From the NCBI RefSeq assembly GCF_010730195.1, contig NZ_AP022613.1:6076001-6140000 (forward strand): DNA of 64,000 bases. Reading direction: 5' to 3'. The first letter of the stretch is position 1. The number at the start of each line of letters is the position of its first letter. The stretch comes from Mycobacterium conspicuum. Its GTDB lineage: Bacteria > Actinomycetota > Actinomycetes > Mycobacteriales > Mycobacteriaceae. The notes below the pieces were generated by a model. That model was not told the DNA's origin and searched no databases. It saw nothing but the letters and a program-made list of their open reading frames with translations. Below, one piece after another: positions 1 to 7,482 of the stretch. Made by a program: the position numbers and the translations under genes.

Positions 1-848
1 TCGAAGTCAATGGCGCCGCTGACGATCAGGTCGGTCATTTCGTTCAGCACTTCCCGGGTGGACGCGTCCACACTGCCCTCGGTCTTGGCGCCGACCTCGC
101 CGGCCTTCTGAAACGAGATGATGGTGTCGATGCGCTGCGGCTGCACGCCGAGGTCGACGGCGAGCTGGACGTAGTCGGGGCCGAACAAGTCGATGAACGC
201 ATCGATTCCGTCGGGCGCCGCCTCCCGCAGCCGATCGGCCAACCCGTCTCCGTAGGCGATCGGGATGACATTGTGGGCGCGCAGCCAGTCGGCGTTGCCC
301 GGGCCCGCGATGCCAAGCACACGTGACTTGCGCAGAACCAACAGCTGCACGACGAGGCTGCCGACTCCGCCGGCGGCCGCCGAAACGGCCACGGTCTCAC
401 CGGGTTGCGGCGCGACCGCCCGCACGGCGGCATAGGCCGTCGCGCCGACCACGTACAGCGCACCGGCTACTTCCCAACGCAATTGGGGAGGCTTGCGGAT
501 CAGTTGGTCCACCGGCACGGCGGTGTGGGTGGCATGGCTGGATCGGCGAAAGCTGAACCCCAAGACCTCGTCGCCGACCGAGAACTCGGTGACGTCGGCA
601 CCCACCGCGGTCACCACACCGGCAAGGTCGCTGCCCTCACCGGACGGAAAGGTGGCCGGAAACATCTCATGCATCGCACCGACGCGGATGCCGGCCTCAC
701 CGGGGTTGATCCCTGCCGCGCGGACCTCGACCACGACCTCGCCCGGCCCCGGCGACGGCATCTCGATGTCCGCCACATACAACACCTCACGGCCCCCGTA
801 ACGGTCGAACCGCACGGCACGCGCTTGAGAAAGACGGGCAGCCGTCAT
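1..848 (-). CDS. NADP-dependent quinone oxidoreductase (MDR family), 3' end off the window
   Basis: Reads from an ATG at 848 leftwards for 282 codons and is still open at base 1, so the C-terminus is missing. The protein has the GroES-like N-terminal domain of medium-chain reductases and then a nucleotide-binding stretch with the AAAGGVGS motif typical of quinone oxidoreductases. No zinc-ligand cysteine cluster is visible, which fits the zinc-independent NADPH:quinone reductase branch. It probably reduces quinones or enones with NADPH; the substrate is unknown. It is divergent from the lipoprotein gene at 972. It is not part of the M. tuberculosis Rv0116c neighbourhood, so the synteny break lies to the right of it. 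Confidence 0.85.
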   Translation of the reverse strand, partial: MTAARLSQARAVRFDRYGGREVLYVADIEMPSPGPGEVVVEVRAAGINPGEAGIRVGAMHEMFPATFPSGEGSDLAGVVTAVGADVTEFSVGDEVLGFSFRRSSHATHTAVPVDQLIRKPPQLRWEVAGALYVVGATAYAAVRAVAPQPGETVAVSAAAGGVGSLVVQLLVLRKSRVLGIAGPGNADWLRAHNVIPIAYGDGLADRLREAAPDGIDAFIDLFGPDYVQLAVDLGVQPQRIDTIISFQKAGEVGAKTEGSVDASTREVLNEMTDLIVSGAIDF

Positions 849-971
849 CTCCTGCTCCTTGCCCTCGTCGAACCTAGCCCTCCCGGCGCCAGCATAGGCC
901 GCCAAATGACGCCTTGTTCGGGACCGCATTTCGCAGTAGCCTCAAGCGCCGCGGGGGTCGGAAGGAGTGCC

Positions 972-1595
972 ATGAAGCTCGCCCGGATCCCCGTCTGCTG
1001 CATTGCGGCCGCCCTCGCGGTCGGCGCCACCGGTAGCGCCTGCAGCACCGGAAACAAAACCGCGGCACCGTCGTCCACGTCGTCGAGGGCGACCTCGGCC
1101 ACCGCGGCGCCCTCATCGACCGCCTCGGGAACAACGACGTCGGCCCAACCCACCGATTACACCTCGCTGTTGATCAAGCCCACCGACATCGGCGGAGACC
1201 TGAGCGCCCCCCAACCGCCCGTGGTCAATCCCAACGGCGCGACCGGTGTGGCGCAGCTGTTCGCCAACCCCGACAACAGCCGCCGCATCGGCGACACCAT
1301 CCTGATCGTCGCCGATCCCGCGGCGGCGGCGGCCGGACTCGACAACACCAAAACGAATTACGCGGGCAAGGTCAGCGGCGATTGGCAGCCCGTCGACGTC
1401 GGCTCCAACGGCGCAATGATCTCGGGCGCCTCACCGGACAATTCTCAGGCCGTCACGGTGCTGTTGTTCACCGAGGGCAAGGCGCTGGTGAACCTGGAGT
1501 TCGACAGCGCGCCCGGCGACCCGATCGACGCGGACATCGCCAAAGAAATCGCCGGCAAGCAGGATGCCGCGATCAAGAAGGGGCTCGCCAGCTAG
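972..1595 (+). CDS. Lipoprotein, function unknown
   Basis: Encodes 207 residues from an ATG preceded by GGAAGGAG. The N-terminus is a lipoprotein signal: MKLARIP, a hydrophobic run, then TGSAC with the acylated cysteine at residue 24. A Thr/Ser/Ala-rich linker of about 25 residues follows, then a globular domain of about 150 residues. An in-frame open stretch reaches much further upstream, but the signal peptide and ribosome site set the start here. The protein should be anchored on the outer face of the plasma membrane. I do not recognise the domain with certainty; it resembles small mycobacterial Lpp/Lpq lipoproteins. It ends 31 bp before the end of the convergent ldtA. Confidence 0.8.
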   Translation: MKLARIPVCCIAAALAVGATGSACSTGNKTAAPSSTSSRATSATAAPSSTASGTTTSAQPTDYTSLLIKPTDIGGDLSAPQPPVVNPNGATGVAQLFANPDNSRRIGDTILIVADPAAAAAGLDNTKTNYAGKVSGDWQPVDVGSNGAMISGASPDNSQAVTVLLFTEGKALVNLEFDSAPGDPIDADIAKEIAGKQDAAIKKGLAS

Positions 1596-1626
1596 GCCCA
1601 TCTGCGTTGGGCCGCAGTGCTTTTCG

Positions 1627-2391
1627 TCAGGCGACGACTTCGATGGGGTCGCCGACGCTCACGTTGTTGAAGTACCACGCGGCGTTGTCCGGGCTCAGGT
1701 TGATGCAGCCGTGGCTGACGTTGGCGTAGCCCTGCGAGTCCACCGACCATGGGGCGGAGTGCACGTAGACGCCGCTCCAGGTGACCCGGACCGCGTACTG
1801 CGCGGTGATCTTGTAGCCCTCCGGTGAACTCAGCGGGATGCCGATGGTCCGCGAGTCCATCACGACGGACCGTTCCTTCTCCAAGGCGGTGAAGTTGCCG
1901 ATCGGCGTCGGGCGTGAGGGCTTGCCCATGGACGCCGGCATGGTGCGCAGGACCTCGCCGTTCCGGCTGACCGTGAAGGTATGCGCGGACAGGCTGGCGA
2001 CGCCGAGCAGTGCATCACCGGTGTCGAAGCCCGTCGTCAGCGCCTGCACACCCACCGACACGTGGGTGTGGGCGGGCCAGTAGTGGGCAGGAACCCACTG
2101 CACGACGTTGTTCTCAACCCACTCGAAGTGTCCGGTTGTGTTGCTGGGCGAGCTGACGTGGATGGACCGCTCGACGGCGCCGCGATCGGTGACCGGCGCG
2201 GTGAACGTCACCACGACGGGGTGCGCGACACCCACCACCGCGCCGTCACTCGGCAAAACGGAGGCGATGGCGGGAACCGGCTGCGGCAACGGGACCGCAG
2301 CCTGGCTGAGTTGGCTGAGGCTGAGCGAACCCGCCACCGTCATCACGGCCATTACGCCGATGACGACTAGATAACGAGCAGCGCGGCGCAT
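1627..2391 (-). CDS. ldtA: L,D-transpeptidase LdtMt1-type
   Basis: Encodes 254 residues and closely matches my memory of M. tuberculosis Rv0116c. The start is the ATG at 2391, preceded by GAAGGG. An N-terminal signal/anchor segment (about residues 1-32) is followed by an immunoglobulin-like domain (about 35-125) and a YkuD catalytic domain. The active-site motif SHGCIN carries the catalytic cysteine near residue 229, with HSAPWS upstream. It makes 3-3 (meso-DAP to meso-DAP) peptidoglycan cross-links in the periplasm, a reaction inhibited by carbapenems. It is divergent from oxyS across a 275-bp gap, as in M. tuberculosis. Confidence 0.95.
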   Translation of the reverse strand: MRRAARYLVVIGVMAVMTVAGSLSLSQLSQAAVPLPQPVPAIASVLPSDGAVVGVAHPVVVTFTAPVTDRGAVERSIHVSSPSNTTGHFEWVENNVVQWVPAHYWPAHTHVSVGVQALTTGFDTGDALLGVASLSAHTFTVSRNGEVLRTMPASMGKPSRPTPIGNFTALEKERSVVMDSRTIGIPLSSPEGYKITAQYAVRVTWSGVYVHSAPWSVDSQGYANVSHGCINLSPDNAAWYFNNVSVGDPIEVVA

Positions 2392-2476
2392 AGCGTTAAC
2401 CCTTCGAGACGGCGCGATCACACCACCGTATTGTAATTGCGGTCCACCCATGACGGTTTTCAGCAAACTATGACAC

Positions 2477-2511
2477 GGTCACCGACCAGCTCGGTAACAG
2501 GCTGGTCACCG
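2477..2511. promoter_or_regulatory. Candidate operator in the ldtA-oxyS gap
   Basis: The octamer GGTCACCG occurs twice (2477-2484 and 2504-2511). Between and overlapping them, GACCAGC and GCTGGTC form a perfect 7-bp inverted repeat around a 10-bp spacer (2484-2507). LysR regulators usually bind inverted repeats in the divergent gap next to their own gene, so this is a plausible OxyS site. This is inference from position and symmetry only. Confidence 0.35.
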
Positions 2512-2666
2512 TTCGATTTCGGAAGGGGTGCCGATCCGCGTTTTCCCGCCCCGCAATGACGCAGCTCGGGATTCGCTGGGCATCAGTCCATCTCGCGCCG
2601 TGCGGGGCTGGTGCGTCCGGCAGGCGAGACGCGGGTGGCTGTTTCCGGGGTCTGCGACACTGGTTT

Positions 2667-3599
2667 GTGCTCTTCCGCCAGCTGGAATATTTCGTCGCGG
2701 TCGCCCAGGAGCGGCACTTCGCGCGCGCGGCCGAGAAGTGCTACGTCTCGCAGCCCGCGCTGTCGGCCGCGATCGCCAAGCTGGAGCGGGAGCTCAACGT
2801 CACGCTGATCAACCGCGGACACAGCTTCGAGGGCCTCACGCCGGAGGGCGAGCGCTTGGTCGTGTGGGCCAAGCGGATTCTGGCCGAACACGATGCGTTC
2901 AAGGCCGAGGTGGATGCGGTGCGGTCCGGCGTCACCGGCACCCTTCGGCTCGGCACCGTTCCCACCGCCTCGACCACCGCGTCGCTGGTGCTGTCCGCGT
3001 TCTGCTCGGCGCACCCGTTGGTCAAGGTGCAGATCCGTTCCCGGCTCGCGGCCACCGAACTGTACCGGCGGATGGCCGACTTCGAACTCGACGCGGTGAT
3101 CGTGCACGTCGCCCCCGACGGGGCGGACGAGGTCGACCTGGTCCCGCTGTATGACGAGCACTACGTGCTGCTGGCGCCGGCGGATATGCTGCCCGCCGGC
3201 GCATCCAGCCTGGCCTGGCCGGACGCCGCGCAGCTGCCGCTGGCGCTGCTCACCCCCGGTATGCGCGATCGCCAGATGATCGATCGGGCGTTCGCCGACC
3301 ACTCCATAGCGGTGACACCCCAGGTCGAAACCGACTCGGTCGCATCGCTATTCGCGCAAGCCGCAACCGGTGATTGGGCGTGCATCGTTCCGCACACCTG
3401 GCTGTGGACCAATCCGATGGGCGGGGATCTCCGAGCGGTCGAGCTGTCCGACCCGAAGCTGACCGCCCAGGTTGCGTTGGCCACTAACTCCGCAGGGCCG
3501 GGATCCCCGGTGGCGCGCGCGCTGACCGCGAGCGCGAAAGGGCTGGCGCTGCACGAGTTTTTCGACGACCAGCTCGCGGAAATCACCCGACGGCGCTGA
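2667..3599 (+). CDS. oxyS: LysR-family oxidative-stress regulator OxyS
   Basis: Encodes 310 residues from a GTG at 2667. The N-terminus MLFRQLEYFVAVAQERHF begins the LysR helix-turn-helix (about residues 1-60, including SQPALSAAIAKLE), followed by the substrate-binding effector domain. It matches Rv0117 OxyS in memory, including length (314 in M. tuberculosis). An open frame extends upstream of 2667, but it lacks similarity and the GTG start fits the LysR N-terminus. OxyS is reported to repress katG and affect peroxide sensitivity. Its 3' end overlaps the 3' end of the convergent oxcA by 17 bp. Confidence 0.93.
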   Translation: MLFRQLEYFVAVAQERHFARAAEKCYVSQPALSAAIAKLERELNVTLINRGHSFEGLTPEGERLVVWAKRILAEHDAFKAEVDAVRSGVTGTLRLGTVPTASTTASLVLSAFCSAHPLVKVQIRSRLAATELYRRMADFELDAVIVHVAPDGADEVDLVPLYDEHYVLLAPADMLPAGASSLAWPDAAQLPLALLTPGMRDRQMIDRAFADHSIAVTPQVETDSVASLFAQAATGDWACIVPHTWLWTNPMGGDLRAVELSDPKLTAQVALATNSAGPGSPVARALTASAKGLALHEFFDDQLAEITRRR

Positions 3600-5280
3600 C
3601 CGGGTTGCGGCTGGCCAGGTGGCCGCTTTCCACGCCGGCGGCCGGATCCAGTTCGCAGTCGACGATCGACGGTCCCTTCGACGCGATCGCCGCGGTCAGC
3701 GCGGCGTGTAGCTCGGAGGGCGTAGCGACGTGATACCCCTTGCCGCCGAACGCTTCCGCGATCAATTCGTGACGAGCGCGGGCATTGAGCACGGTGGGCG
3801 CGGGGTCACCGGCCGTCGTGGCCTCGTCACCGCGGTACACGCCGCCGTTGTTGAGGATGACAACGGTGATTGGCAGCCGGTAGCGGCAGATGGTCTCGAT
3901 TTCCATGCCGCTGAAGCCAAATGCGCTGTCGCCCTCGATCGCGACCACCGGCATGCCGGTCTCGACGGCCGCGGCGATGGCGTAGCCCATGCCGATACCC
4001 ATGACGCCCCAGGTTCCGGTGTCGAGCCGGTGCCGCGGCACTTCCATATCGATGACATTGCGCGCCAGGTCCAGGGCATTGGCTCCCTCGTTGACGACAT
4101 AGACATCTGGATTCGACTGCAGGACACCGCGAATGGCGGCCAACGCGTTGTAGAACCGCATCGGGTGTGGATCATCGGCCAGCTGCCGGCGCATCTTGGC
4201 CTCGTTGGTGGCCTTGCGCTCGGCCAGTTCCTCCGCCCACTTTTCGGGGACGGCCAGCGGATGCGCCGACACGGCGTCGAGTAGCGCGGACATCACCGAG
4301 CCGATGTCACCGGCCAGCGGGGCCGCGATCGGCCGGTTGCTGTCGAATTCCGCTGCGGCGATGTCGACTTGGATGAACTTCACCCCTTCGGTCGTTGAGG
4401 CCGACCATTGCGGTGATTCCCCGTGGCCGAGCAGCCAGTTCAGCCGGGCGCCGACCAGCAGGACCGCGTCCGCGCGCGCGATCGCCAGCGAACGCGCGGC
4501 CGCCACCGACTGGGGGTGCGAGTCCGGCAGCAGCCCCTTGGCCATCGACATCGGCAGGAACGGAATCCCGGTGCGCTCCACAAACTCTCGAATCACGTTG
4601 TCGGCCTGCGCGTACGCCGCGCCCTTGCCGAGCACGATCAGCGGTCGCTCAGCGTGGCCCAGCACACCGAGCGCGCGATCGACGGCCTCGGTTGCGGGCA
4701 GCTGCCTCGGGGCCGGGTCGACGACGCGCCAGATCGTGTCCGCGGCGGCCGCGGCGTCGATGGACTGCCCCAGCACGTCGCCGGGGATGTCGAGATACAC
4801 ACCGCCCGGTCGGCCGGCGGCCGCGGTGCGGATCGCGCGCGCGACGCCGCGCCCGATGTCCTCCACCCGGCCGATCCGGTACGCCGCCTTCGCGAAAGGC
4901 CTTGCGGCGTTGAGCTGGTCGAGGTCTTGGTAGTCGCCCCGCTGCAAGTCCACGATCGCCCGATTGCTCGATCCGGAGATCTGGATCATCGGAAAGCAGT
5001 TGGTGGTGGCGTTGGCCAACGCGGGCAGGCCGTTGAGAAAGCCGGGGCCGGAGGTCGTCAGGCAGACGCCCGGCCGCTTGGTCAGGTAGCCGGCGGCGGC
5101 GGCCGCGTTGCCGGCGGAGGCCTCCTGCCGGAAGCCTATGTAGCGGATCCCGGACGCCTGCGCGACGCGAGCGAGGTCGGTGATCGGGATGCCGACGATC
5201 CCGTAGATGGTGTCGACGTCGTTGGCCTTGAGGGCGTCCACCACGAGATGGAAGCCATCGGTCGAACGGGTCGTGGTCAT
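3583..5280 (-). CDS. oxcA: Oxalyl-CoA decarboxylase (ThDP enzyme)
   Basis: Encodes 565 residues, close to the 582 of Rv0118c. The order is PYR, central and PP domains of thiamine-diphosphate enzymes. The catalytic glutamate is Glu53 in FRQEASAGN. The ThDP/Mg motif starts at GDSAFG and ends at ILNNGG in the C-terminal third. It should convert oxalyl-CoA to formyl-CoA and CO2 in the cytosol. The usual formyl-CoA transferase partner is not next to it; the divergent neighbour is the acyl-CoA synthetase FadD7, as in M. tuberculosis. 2-Hydroxyacyl-CoA lyase activity is an alternative, since the two families are closely related. Confidence 0.9.
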   Translation of the reverse strand: MTTTRSTDGFHLVVDALKANDVDTIYGIVGIPITDLARVAQASGIRYIGFRQEASAGNAAAAAGYLTKRPGVCLTTSGPGFLNGLPALANATTNCFPMIQISGSSNRAIVDLQRGDYQDLDQLNAARPFAKAAYRIGRVEDIGRGVARAIRTAAAGRPGGVYLDIPGDVLGQSIDAAAAADTIWRVVDPAPRQLPATEAVDRALGVLGHAERPLIVLGKGAAYAQADNVIREFVERTGIPFLPMSMAKGLLPDSHPQSVAAARSLAIARADAVLLVGARLNWLLGHGESPQWSASTTEGVKFIQVDIAAAEFDSNRPIAAPLAGDIGSVMSALLDAVSAHPLAVPEKWAEELAERKATNEAKMRRQLADDPHPMRFYNALAAIRGVLQSNPDVYVVNEGANALDLARNVIDMEVPRHRLDTGTWGVMGIGMGYAIAAAVETGMPVVAIEGDSAFGFSGMEIETICRYRLPITVVILNNGGVYRGDEATTAGDPAPTVLNARARHELIAEAFGGKGYHVATPSELHAALTAAIASKGPSIVDCELDPAAGVESGHLASRNPVSAVG

Positions 5281-5436
5281 GTCGCGACTCCTTTGCGTGT
5301 CTGCTCAGTAATCACTGTGGTCCGCGTGACCCGTCAGTGTCCAAGACCGGCCGGCTATCCGGCGATTCACGGCGTCTATCAACTCATCGGGGATCGATAT
5401 TGGACGCGGCACGGGGTCGCCCGGCATGGTCAAAGC

Positions 5437-6972
5437 ATGAGCACCGAATCCTCCAGCCCCCGCATCGCCGATCTGGTCGAGGCCGCCGCGACCGGGCGGC
5501 CGGCCGCGCCGGCCCTCCTCGTCACGGCCGATCACGTTCGGCTCGGCTACGGCGATTTAGTCCGCCTCGTCGACGACCTCGCCGGCCAGCTGACGCGAGG
5601 CGGCCTGCGGGCGGGCGATCGCGTGGCGTTGCGCGCGGCCAGCAACGCCGAGTTCGTTGTCGGCCTGTTGGCGGCGTCTCGGGCGGACCTGATCGTGGTT
5701 CCGTTGGACCCGGCCCTGCCGGCGGGCGATCAGTGCGCCCGCAGCCAAGCGGCCGGCGCGCGGGTGATGCTCGTCGACGGCGATGGCGACGCGGAGGGAT
5801 CGCCGGTGCCGCACTGGCCGATCGCGGTGTCCGTCGGCGAGCAGCCGTCGGTGCGGCTGGGCCCGGCCACGCCAGCCCACCCGGCGGACTCCGCTCCCGA
5901 AGGGCTGCGGGAGGACGACGCGATGATCATGTTCACCGGCGGGACAACGGGTTTGCCGAAAATGGTGCCCTGGACGCGGGCCAACATCGCCGCCTCGGTG
6001 CGGGCGATCATCGCCGAGTATGGGCTCGGGCCGCACGACGCGACCGTCGCGGTGATGCCGCTCTACCACGGGCACGGGCTGATCGCCGCGTTGCTGTCGA
6101 CCCTGGCGTCCGGGGGTGCGGTGTTGCTGCCCGCCCGCGGCCGGTTCTCGGCGCACACGTTCTGGGACGACATCGACGCCGTCGGCGCCACCTGGTACAC
6201 GGCGGTGCCGACGATCCACCAGATCCTGTTGGAGCGCAACAAGACCGACGCGGCGCAACGGCGCCCGGCCGCGCTGCGGTTCATCCGCAGTTGCTCCGCG
6301 CCGCTCACCCCCGAGACCGCGCAAGCGTTGCACGAGGTGTTCTCCGCGCCCGTGGTGTGCGCCTTCGGCATGACCGAAGCCACCCACCAGGTCAGCACCA
6401 CCAGCATCGACAGCGACGAAAACCCCGCCGCGACAGCAGGTTTGGTGGGCCGGTCGACGGGGCCCGAGATCCGCATCGTCGGCGCCGACGGACAGCCGCT
6501 GCCCCAGGGCGGCGTCGGCGAGGTCTGGCTGCACGGGCCCACGGTGGTGCGTGGCTACCTCGGCGACCCCGCGATCACCGCGGCCAACTTCACCGAGGGA
6601 TGGTTGCGCACCGGTGATCTGGGATCGCTGTCCGCGGCGGGCGACCTGATCATCCGCGGCAGGATCAAGGAACTCATCAACCGGGGCGGCGAAAAGATCT
6701 CACCCGAGCGGGTGGAAGGCGTGCTGGCCAGCCATCCCGACGTGCTGGAGGCCGCCGTGTTCGGTGTGCCGGACAAGCTCTACGGGGAGGCCGTGGCCGC
6801 GGTGATCGTGCCGCGTGGATCCGCGGCGCCGGCGCAGCTCGCCGAGTTCTGCCGGGAGCGACTGGCGTCCTTCGAGGTGCCGGCCAGCTTCCGCGAGGCG
6901 AGCGCCCTGCCGCACACCGCGAAAGGCTCGCTGGACCGCCGCGCGGTTGCCGAACAGTTCGGCGGCGCGTGA
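5437..6972 (+). CDS. fadD7: Fatty-acid/oxalate-CoA ligase FadD7
   Basis: Encodes 511 residues (525 in Rv0119). It is an ANL-superfamily adenylating enzyme. The AMP-binding P-loop is MFTGGTTGLPKMV near residue 165. The GWLRTGDLG motif, the hinge IKELINRGGEKISP and the C-terminal lysine region HTAKGSLDR follow. It activates a carboxylic acid to its acyl-CoA through an acyl-adenylate. The paired oxalyl-CoA decarboxylase suggests a small dicarboxylate such as oxalate as a possible substrate (inference; plant and fungal oxalyl-CoA synthetases have this fold). The start is the ATG at 5437; the open frame continues far upstream antisense to oxcA and is not used. Confidence 0.92.
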   Translation: MSTESSSPRIADLVEAAATGRPAAPALLVTADHVRLGYGDLVRLVDDLAGQLTRGGLRAGDRVALRAASNAEFVVGLLAASRADLIVVPLDPALPAGDQCARSQAAGARVMLVDGDGDAEGSPVPHWPIAVSVGEQPSVRLGPATPAHPADSAPEGLREDDAMIMFTGGTTGLPKMVPWTRANIAASVRAIIAEYGLGPHDATVAVMPLYHGHGLIAALLSTLASGGAVLLPARGRFSAHTFWDDIDAVGATWYTAVPTIHQILLERNKTDAAQRRPAALRFIRSCSAPLTPETAQALHEVFSAPVVCAFGMTEATHQVSTTSIDSDENPAATAGLVGRSTGPEIRIVGADGQPLPQGGVGEVWLHGPTVVRGYLGDPAITAANFTEGWLRTGDLGSLSAAGDLIIRGRIKELINRGGEKISPERVEGVLASHPDVLEAAVFGVPDKLYGEAVAAVIVPRGSAAPAQLAEFCRERLASFEVPASFREASALPHTAKGSLDRRAVAEQFGGA

Positions 6973-6997
6973 TCCGGGAACTAACCACGCACACGCT

Positions 6998-7471
6998 CTA
7001 CGGGGAGGCGACGGTTCCCCACGCCGCGCGCGCACCCGACTCGCCGACGCGGTAGGTCTGCACCAGCGTGGCCACGGCGGCGGCGACGACCAGCACCCCG
7101 ACCACCGCGTGCAGGCCGGCTCGCACCGTCCGTCCGCGGGCCTGGCGAACGTGGACGACGGTCAACACAACGACGGTCGCCGTCAGCGCGGCCACCATGT
7201 AGATCAGGGTGTCGCCCAGTTCGGCGTGCGCCCGCACCGGGGGCGACGCGCCGACCTTCCCCATCAGCCACCCACCCGAGTCGGTGGTCAACGGGGTCAG
7301 GATCAGCGTGCCCACCGACAGCACCAGCACCAGCCAGATCAGCCGGCGCCGCGCCGCGGGCCACAGCGCGCAAAGGATCGCCAGGATCGCGGTCAGTGGC
7401 CCCAGGACGACGACGAAATGGTTCAGCAGGATATGGGCGGGCAGCCCGTTGACCGTAGAAATCGAAGGCAC
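6998..7471 (-). CDS. Four-helix membrane protein, DUF2231-like
   Basis: Encodes 157 residues with four hydrophobic segments, at about residues 15-37, 43-62, 88-108 and 119-141. The N-terminal stretch GLPAHILLNHFVVVLGPL resembles DUF2231 membrane proteins. It lies 11 bp downstream of fusA2 on the same strand and is probably co-transcribed. I recall no gene between fadD7 and fusA2 in M. tuberculosis, so it may have been lost there. DUF2231 proteins have no settled function; a redox or cytochrome-like role has been suggested for some. Confidence 0.8.
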   Translation of the reverse strand: MPSISTVNGLPAHILLNHFVVVLGPLTAILAILCALWPAARRRLIWLVLVLSVGTLILTPLTTDSGGWLMGKVGASPPVRAHAELGDTLIYMVAALTATVVVLTVVHVRQARGRTVRAGLHAVVGVLVVAAAVATLVQTYRVGESGARAAWGTVASP

Positions 7472-7482
7472 AACGCAGGACT

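Noticed and set aside
405..971. N-terminal extension of the lipoprotein
   Set aside because: It would place the lipoprotein signal in the middle of the protein and overlap the divergent oxidoreductase gene.
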